From Candidatus Zhuqueibacterota bacterium (GTDB lineage: Bacteria > Zhuqueibacterota > Zhuqueibacteria > Zhuqueibacterales > Zhuqueibacteraceae), in assembly GCA_013361015.1 (NCBI GenBank), contig JABWAN010000394.1, positions 1 to 5,906 of the forward strand: a stretch of DNA of 5,906 nucleotides, written 5' to 3'. The notes below the pieces were generated by a model. That model made no database searches. It had not been told where the DNA came from and was given only the letters and a program-made list of their open reading frames with translations. Shown here piece by piece: positions 5,367 through 5,906 of the stretch. Each line of letters opens with the position of its first letter. Within the stretch, counting starts at the first letter, position 1. The position numbers and the translations under genes are program-made.

Positions 5367-5906
5367 GATTTCCAAATTGAGAATTGCTGGTTAATTGTGC
5401 CTTCCAACAAGGCTTTGTCGGGGATGGTGATTTGTGTGGGTGTTTCATTCACCAGGCGCACATCCCCCTGGCATACCACAAAACGGCCGAATCTAAAATC
5501 TCCCTTGATGTGCAGACGGCTGCAATGCAACAAGGAGGGTGCGCCCTGGGGAAAGCGTTCATCCAGGTGGGTGACAAATTTGTAGTGCGAATCCAGTTCC
5601 ACCACCACCTGCCCCAACTGGCGGCAAGGGTTTGGCACAATGCGCGAATCGGGGGTGAGGCTGTAGGCATCGGAACGGATCGCTAACAGGTCGCTGGTAG
5701 TTTTGACCGGCGCAAAACGGGAGCGCGGCACCCGAATAGCTTGTGCGCCTTCAAAAATGGCAATGGCAGACCCCATAGCTGTTTCTAGCTGGTAAACGGG
5801 AGGAGAAGACGGGTCGCGGGGATCGGCCGTTTTAGCATTGCGTATAAGCGGCAAACCCAGTTGGTAGTTGCGGGATTCCAACACCTGTTTGAGGGTGGGC
5901 AGATGC
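5342..5906 (-). CDS. UTP-glucose-1-phosphate uridylyltransferase, eukaryote-type (UGP2 family), C-terminal part
   Basis: The enzyme makes UDP-glucose and pyrophosphate from UTP and glucose 1-phosphate, feeding glycan and glycogen or trehalose synthesis in the cytoplasm. Only the last 187 residues are present; the reading frame is open to the window edge, so the gene starts outside. QLETAMGSAI and VPRSRFAPVKTTSDLL (59-74 of the fragment, with the conserved Lys at 68) are signature motifs of the UDPGP family (PF01704), which is distinct from bacterial GalU. The end, about 128-176, with GDFRFG and an IPDKALLEG segment, fits the C-terminal left-handed beta-helix that mediates oligomerisation. The GTG at 5884 is internal, not a start. 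The last seven residues, PSVETDG, are encoded by a palindrome that belongs to the hairpin array, and the TAA stop follows at once, so the native C-terminus may have been replaced or extended. Confidence 0.93.
   Translation of the reverse strand, partial: HLPTLKQVLESRNYQLGLPLIRNAKTADPRDPSSPPVYQLETAMGSAIAIFEGAQAIRVPRSRFAPVKTTSDLLAIRSDAYSLTPDSRIVPNPCRQLGQVVVELDSHYKFVTHLDERFPQGAPSLLHCSRLHIKGDFRFGRFVVCQGDVRLVNETPTQITIPDKALLEGTINQQFSIWKSPSVETDG

Noticed and set aside
5882..5884. GTG at 5884 as the true start of a short protein
   Set aside because: The frame stays open to the edge and the upstream codons read HLPTLKQ, which matches UGPase, so the gene is a fragment cut by the window.

Overview
The window is a bacterial chromosome segment in which every protein gene and both tRNA genes lie on the minus strand, so transcription runs from position 5906 down to 1. 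The organism looks like an uncultured Gram-negative-type bacterium of medium GC. It has a lipoprotein with a lipobox, an Obg GTPase without the C-terminal OCT domain, good Shine-Dalgarno sites, and a bacterial copy of the eukaryote-type UDP-glucose pyrophosphorylase. Phylum cannot be fixed from the sequence. A candidate phylum of the FCB group (KSB1-like) is only a guess.

Layout in the direction of transcription. (1) 5906-5342: the C-terminal 187 residues of a UTP-glucose-1-phosphate uridylyltransferase, cut by the window edge. (2) 5366-5252: four consecutive short hairpins with different stems but the same GTT-NN-AAC apex, spaced about 30-34 bp centre to centre. The first overlaps the last seven codons of the uridylyltransferase. 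(3) 5150-3340: a two-gene module, an AAA_21/COG4637-like ATPase overlapping by ATGA a DUF4276 (TOPRIM-like) protein. It has its own candidate promoter and is visibly more AT-rich than its surroundings. (4) 3312-2911: a small lipoprotein with a fibronectin-III-like domain. (5) 2823-370: obg, a small dimeric alpha-beta-barrel protein, and dprA (TTG start), closely spaced and probably one operon. (6) 337-1: a strong sigma-70-type promoter followed by tRNA-Ser(UGA) and tRNA-Ser(GCU).

Three degenerate tandem tracts with a 7-bp period lie in the intergenic DNA. Two touch or nearly touch the 3' ends of the tRNA genes, and one fills the ribosome-binding region of obg.

Most of the window is housekeeping: translation and ribosome assembly (tRNA-Ser, Obg), DNA uptake and recombination (DprA), and sugar-nucleotide supply (UGPase). 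The accessory part is the ATPase-DUF4276 pair, which has the ATPase-plus-TOPRIM logic of OLD/Gabija/PARIS/AbiL-like anti-phage systems and may be a little-studied defence module. The hairpin array next to it is the most unusual non-coding structure. No gene-free stretch exceeds 300 bases; the longest is 5151-5341 (191 bp).
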